DNA of 64,000 nucleotides from Deinococcus phoenicis (GTDB lineage Bacteria > Deinococcota > Deinococci > Deinococcales > Deinococcaceae), in the NCBI RefSeq assembly GCF_000599865.1, contig NZ_JHAC01000038.1, positions 15,001-79,000 of the forward strand. The letters are read 5' to 3'. Below, piece by piece: positions 57,988 through 64,000 of this stretch (within the stretch, counting starts at the first letter, position 1; the number at the start of each line of letters is the position of its first letter). The position numbers and the translations under genes were made by a program. Below the pieces are notes generated by a model. The model made no database searches. It had not been told where the DNA came from and was given only the letters and a program-made list of their open reading frames with translations.

Positions 57988-58370
57988 GGCGGGCCGCGCT
58001 GGCCGCCCTGCTCACGGGGCCGGGCCTGCTGATGGTGGGGGCCGCCCTCGCCGCGCGGACCCCGGTGGCCGAGGTGGCCCTGCGGCCCTCGTTCGGCGGG
58101 GCCGTGCTGGAAGGCCGCGTCACCGCCGGGGCCGACGACGAGCTGACGGGTGTGTGGAGCAGCGGGGGCCGCGCCCGCCTGCTGAAATGCGCCCCCCGCT
58201 GTGAGGCCGTGCAAACCATTCCGGTGTCCGGCACCCTGCTGATGAACGCGGGGACGCTCTACCGCGTGGCGGTCGGCGGCGAGTTCCGGGCCGGACAGCG
58301 CGTGCGGCTGGCGCTGCGCTTCAGCAACATGCAGGTGCTGAACGTGGACGCCGCCGTCAGCCGCCCTTGA
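57984..58370 (+). CDS. Exported protein resembling a degenerate PCu(A)C copper chaperone
   Basis: 128 residues. Signal peptide 1-23 ([20 protein letters not shown]). The mature part has the PCuAC-like order: [67 protein letters not shown]. The usual His and Met copper ligands are not in their places; two Cys ([11 protein letters not shown]) stand near the first ligand site. It may bind metal differently or have lost copper binding. GTGA overlap with truD and TTGA overlap with the next gene. The assignment is tentative. Confidence 0.5.
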
Positions 58371-58876
58371 GAGAGCGGCCCCTGTCGGCCCTGCCCCACA
58401 GAGCGGACCTGCGCGCCGCCTTTCTCGCCACGACCTACGGCACGGCCCACGAACGCTTCCGGCTGTCGGCGCGGCGGGGACCGGCCCCCACCTGGGCACG
58501 GGGGGACCGGGGCAGGGGGCCCTGGGCGGTCGTCACCGCCTGGAATCCGGGAGGAACGCTGACGGCGCCCGAGGCCAACGCCCGGGCCGGGGCGGCCCTG
58601 CTCGCCCGGGTTCAGGCGAGCGGCCTGGTGCCCTGGCCCGCCCACAACGGCGAGGGCGAATGGCGCGAGGAGGCGCTCCTCATCCCCGGCGTGCGGCTGC
58701 GGCAGGCGGCGGCCTGGGGCGCGGCGTTCGGGCAGGCGGCGGTGCTGTGGGCGGTGGGGGCCAGGGCCGCGCTGGTGTGGCTCGACGGGGACGGACGGCC
58801 CTCCGGCGCGGAGCGGTTCTGGGCCGTGGGTGAGGAGGGCACAGGCCCACCGTCCCCCCGGCCCTCTGCCCTCTGA
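58367..58876 (+). CDS. DUF3293 domain protein
   Basis: 169 residues, soluble. The pattern [27 protein letters not shown], then [30 protein letters not shown] fits DUF3293, a family of unknown function (the NP-N and E-G...FGQ.A motifs). TTG start overlaps the upstream stop (TTGA), continuing the moaB-truD operon by coupling. Confidence 0.65.
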   Translation: MRERPLSALPHRADLRAAFLATTYGTAHERFRLSARRGPAPTWARGDRGRGPWAVVTAWNPGGTLTAPEANARAGAALLARVQASGLVPWPAHNGEGEWREEALLIPGVRLRQAAAWGAAFGQAAVLWAVGARAALVWLDGDGRPSGAERFWAVGEEGTGPPSPRPSAL

Positions 58877-58888
58877 GCCTGGGGCCGC

Positions 58889-58894
58889 TAGAAT
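58889..58894 (+). promoter_or_regulatory. -10 element of trpS (TAGAAT)
   Basis: TAGAAT ends 9 nt before ATG 58904; another ATG at 58896 is out of frame. Confidence 0.6.
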
Positions 58895-58903
58895 CATGCG
58901 GTT

Positions 58904-59902
<999 letters not shown>

Positions 59903-59915
59903 TGGGACGTAGGGT

Positions 59916-60692
59916 GTGGGTTTGTGGGGAGGTCGCTTGACCACCCTGGCCGCGCCACCGCCTGTCAGCGCAGCAGGGTTCACCGTCCGCCTGCCTGCCT
60001 TTGAGGGCACGCTGGCGGACCTGGCCTCGGCGCTGCGGGCGGGGCGGGTGGGGCCGGGCGAGGTGCCGCTGTTGACGCTCACGCGGGAGGTGCTGGCGTG
60101 GGCATCCGCGCAGGCGGGCAGCCTGGAAGCGCACCCGGAGGCCCTGCCCGCCCTGGCGAACGTCATCGCGCTCAAGGCCCGGTTGCTGCTGCCCCAGCCC
60201 GAACCGGACGACCCGGACCCCGGCGACTACGCGGACGACCTGCTGGACGAGGTGGTGGAGGGTGTGGAGGCGCTGGCGGAACTGGACGCGCTGGTGGGTT
60301 TCCTGGCCGCCCGCCGCCGCGAACGCGAGGGGCTGATTCCCGCGCGCCCGGTGCCGGTGGACCTGCCCCGTCGCGAACGCAAGAGCAACCCGCAAGGCAG
60401 CCTCGCCAGACTGGTGAAGGCCGCGCAGAACGCCGTCCGGCAGGTCGAGGTGCCCCTGCTGGCCCGCGAACGCCTGACGCTGGCCGATGCCCTGAGCGCC
60501 CTGCGTGCCTTCGGCAGCCGCCTGCGGACCTTCACCTTCCGGGGCATTCCCGCCCAGGACTGGGGCGAGCGCACCACCTACTTTGCCGCGCTGCTGGAGG
60601 GCGTCAAAGAGGGAAGTTTCAGCGTGGAGCAGGAGGGAACGTATGGGGAGATTCAGGTGACGGCGCAGATGACCGAGCGCCAGGAGAGCTAA
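59916..60692 (+). CDS. scpA: Segregation and condensation protein A
   Basis: 258 residues from the most upstream GTG. ScpA (kleisin) bridges the Smc heads with ScpB. N-terminal FTVRLPAFEGTLADLASALR and the mid segment LANVIALKARLLLPQ are typical. The C-terminal winged helix is LTLADALSALRAFGSRLRTFTF ... FAALLEGVKEGSFSVEQEGTYGEIQV. The true start is unclear: GTG 59916, TTG 59922 (6 nt after TAGGGT at 59910-59915) or TTG 59937 (3 nt after GGAGGT). It is 13 bp after trpS. No scpB is seen in the window. Confidence 0.85.
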   Translation: MGLWGGRLTTLAAPPPVSAAGFTVRLPAFEGTLADLASALRAGRVGPGEVPLLTLTREVLAWASAQAGSLEAHPEALPALANVIALKARLLLPQPEPDDPDPGDYADDLLDEVVEGVEALAELDALVGFLAARRREREGLIPARPVPVDLPRRERKSNPQGSLARLVKAAQNAVRQVEVPLLARERLTLADALSALRAFGSRLRTFTFRGIPAQDWGERTTYFAALLEGVKEGSFSVEQEGTYGEIQVTAQMTERQES

Positions 60693-60719
60693 AAACTCAG
60701 CCCCGTTGGTCGGCGGACT

Positions 60720-61693
<974 letters not shown>

Positions 61694-61697
<4 letters not shown>

Positions 61698-62239
61698 AGG
61701 GTGGGCTTCTCCTGGGCATGTCGTGCGCGCCATTCACGGGCCAACAGACCATAGGTCGCGTCGTCCGTCCATTCTCCCCGATGCAGGTAGCTTTCCAGGG
61801 TCGTGCCCTCATGCCGGAATCCCGCCCGGCAGAGGAGTGAGGCGGCGCGACCATTGCGGGGGTCGATGCTGGCATAGACGCGGTGCAGGGCCAGCGTTCC
61901 GAACAGGTGCGTCAGCAAGAGGCCCAGTCCCTCGGAGGCCAGGCCGCGTCCCTGGGCCTGCGGGGCGAGGGTGAAGCCGATTTCGGCCTGCCGCGCGCCC
62001 ACGCCCCGCACGGCGAGGTCGCCCAGCAGCTCCCCGGTGCCCGCGTCCGCCAGCCCCAGTTGCGTCCAGCCCTCCTGTCCGGGGGTGCGGCCCTGCATGT
62101 CGGTGATCAGGGCCGCAGCCTCCTTCAGGGAATACGGCAAGGTCCAGCTCTGATACCGGGCGACCTCGGGGTGGTTGCGGTACGCGGTTAGTGTGGGCGC
62201 GTCGGACAGATCAAGGGAACGCAGGACCACGCGGCTCAT
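61694..62239 (-). CDS. GNAT-family N-acetyltransferase (RimJ/RimL type) between argF and argC
   Basis: 181 residues. The acetyltransferase fold has [53 protein letters not shown] (acetyl-CoA loop Q-x-x-G-x-G/A), and [27 protein letters not shown]. It resembles ribosomal-protein acetylases, not the N-acetylglutamate synthase of the arginine pathway; a pathway role is only suggested by position. The stop overlaps argC's ATG. A TAGGGT -10 lies 7 nt before ATG 62239 and uses the argF stop codon TAG. Confidence 0.82.
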
Positions 62240-62249
62240 GTCCACCACC

Positions 62250-63296
<1,047 letters not shown>

Positions 63297-63304
63297 GGAG
63301 AATG

Positions 63305-63310
63305 ATTATA
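63305..63310 (-). promoter_or_regulatory. -10 of argF (TATAAT)
   Basis: Consensus TATAAT on the minus strand ends 8 nt before ATG 63296, in an A/T-rich patch (63301-63330) unusual for this genome. No ArgR box could be identified. Confidence 0.65.
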
Positions 63311-63377
63311 CAGAAGATAGAAAAAAGATGCAGAAGGAGTTGTCCCGCATGCCTGCACGCCCTCCGGAGGGGAGGCG

Positions 63378-63383
63378 TACACT
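63378..63383 (+). promoter_or_regulatory. Leaderless-type -10 (TACACT)
   Basis: TACACT ends 8 nt before ATG 63392. Confidence 0.6.
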
Positions 63384-63391
63384 CCGGACCG

Positions 63392-64000
63392 ATGCCGCCT
63401 TCTGCCCTGCCCGCCCGCAGCCTGCTCCTCGCCCTGCTGATCACCTTCATCTGGGGCGTGAACTTCGTGGTGATCAAGTGGTCGGTGGCGGGGGCGTCGC
63501 CGCTGCTGGTGGCCGCGCTGCGCTTCGCGGTGGCCGCCTTTCCCGCTGTGCTGTTCGTGCCGCGCCCCCGTGTTCCCGCGCGGATTCTGTGGGGGTACGG
63601 GCTGGCGGTGGGGGTAGTGCAGTTCGGGCTGCTGTACCTGGCCGTTCAGCTCGGCATGAGCGCGGGCGTGGCCTCGCTGCTGATGCAGACACAGGCCTTT
63701 TTCACGGCGCTGCTGGCCGCGCGTTTCCTGGGCGAGCGCATCACGCCGCCGCAAATGCTGGGGATGACGCTGGCCTTCGGGGGCATGGCCCTGATTGGCC
63801 TCGCGGCCGGTGGGGACGTGACGCTGGTGGGGCTGCTGCTCACGCTGGTCGCGGCGTTGGGGTGGGCGTTCAGCAATCTGCTGGTGCGGGCCTCGGGCGG
63901 GGCGAACGCCTTTGCGCTGGTGGTCTGGAGCAGCCTGATCGCGCCCCTTCCCCTCACGCTGCTGGCGGGGCTGACGGCGGGGTGGGGGTCGGTGGTTCAC
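63392..64000 (+). CDS. EamA/DMT family transporter, 3' end outside window
   Basis: The frame is open from ATG 63392 to the last base (203 codons). Hydrophobic helices begin at residue 9 (LLLALLITFIWGVNFVVIKW, the usual DMT start with a Trp-Gly-Asn-Phe motif), with EamA repeat 1 ending near LGERITPPQMLGMTLAFGGMALIG and repeat 2 starting LLLTLVAALGWAFSNLLVR. These metabolite exporters or importers carry amino acids and other small solutes; the substrate is unknown. Six to seven of ten helices are present. It is divergent from argF. Confidence 0.88.
   Translation, partial: MPPSALPARSLLLALLITFIWGVNFVVIKWSVAGASPLLVAALRFAVAAFPAVLFVPRPRVPARILWGYGLAVGVVQFGLLYLAVQLGMSAGVASLLMQTQAFFTALLAARFLGERITPPQMLGMTLAFGGMALIGLAAGGDVTLVGLLLTLVAALGWAFSNLLVRASGGANAFALVVWSSLIAPLPLTLLAGLTAGWGSVVH

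Overview
The window is a high-GC bacterial chromosome segment and fits the Deinococcota (most likely Deinococcus). The basis is the mix of genes and the promoter style, not any alignment. The genes are rex, an HD-domain tRNA nucleotidyltransferase, a Thermus-type bifunctional beta-oxidation protein, a DUF1641 formate dehydrogenase and a short homoserine dehydrogenase. Many genes have a TANNNT -10 hexamer only 5-9 nt before the start codon and no Shine-Dalgarno, which is the leaderless pattern known from Deinococcus. Most of the window is ordinary housekeeping DNA. Nearly every gene is close-packed, and ATGA/GTGA/TTGA stop-start overlaps are frequent.

Layout. 1-5.3 kb: end of rlmN, then a TPR protein, SPOR protein, rex and lipoprotein operon. 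5.35-13 kb (minus): ppsR, glcF, glcD, glcE, an alpha-hydroxyacid oxidase and cpdB, which looks like a glycolate/lactate oxidation cluster; ppsA diverges from its regulator ppsR. 15.6-20.3 kb: an amino-acid-type ABC binding protein, DNA polymerase IV with an rRNA methyltransferase, and an Ig-domain lipoprotein. 20.4-25.2 kb: a beta-oxidation operon (fadN-like, alpha/beta hydrolase, thiolase) under a perfect FadR-type palindrome. 25.4-26.4 kb: small membrane protein and TauE/SafE permease. 26.4-29.1 kb: the only accessory region. It is a graveyard of a decayed galactonate dehydratase, an orphan ORF, an IS1595-type transposase relic and a dead tyrosine integrase lying against the 3' end of tRNA-Ala(UGC). 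29.2-35 kb: tRNA nucleotidyltransferase, GH13 amylase, hom, prfA, Nudix. 35.2-39.5 kb: formate dehydrogenase alpha, DUF1641 and fdhD. 39.5-44.6 kb: a palindromic mobile-type hairpin, ECF sigma/anti-sigma, tatA, rluD, DEAD-box helicase. 44.7-52 kb: branched-chain amino acid synthesis (ilvB, ilvN, ilvC, leuA) with dgt. 52-60.7 kb: ABM protein, guaA, a pseudokinase-PEGA protein, moaB/mog, truD, small proteins, trpS, scpA. 60.7-64 kb: argC, a GNAT gene and argF, then a truncated EamA transporter.

The most interesting signals are regulatory. The ilvB and leuA operons each begin with a short leader peptide rich in the regulatory amino acids (Ile/Leu/Val in one, Leu in the other). Each leader appears to be translated from a leaderless transcript and is followed by a strong attenuator. 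Both promoters carry the same CTAGACG-centred palindrome ending at exactly the same distance (29 nt gap) from the -10. prfA is preceded by a 26-codon leaderless ORF whose stop overlaps the prfA start (TTGA). These look like a combined operator plus leaderless-leader attenuation system for branched-chain amino acids, and a translationally coupled leader for release factor 1.
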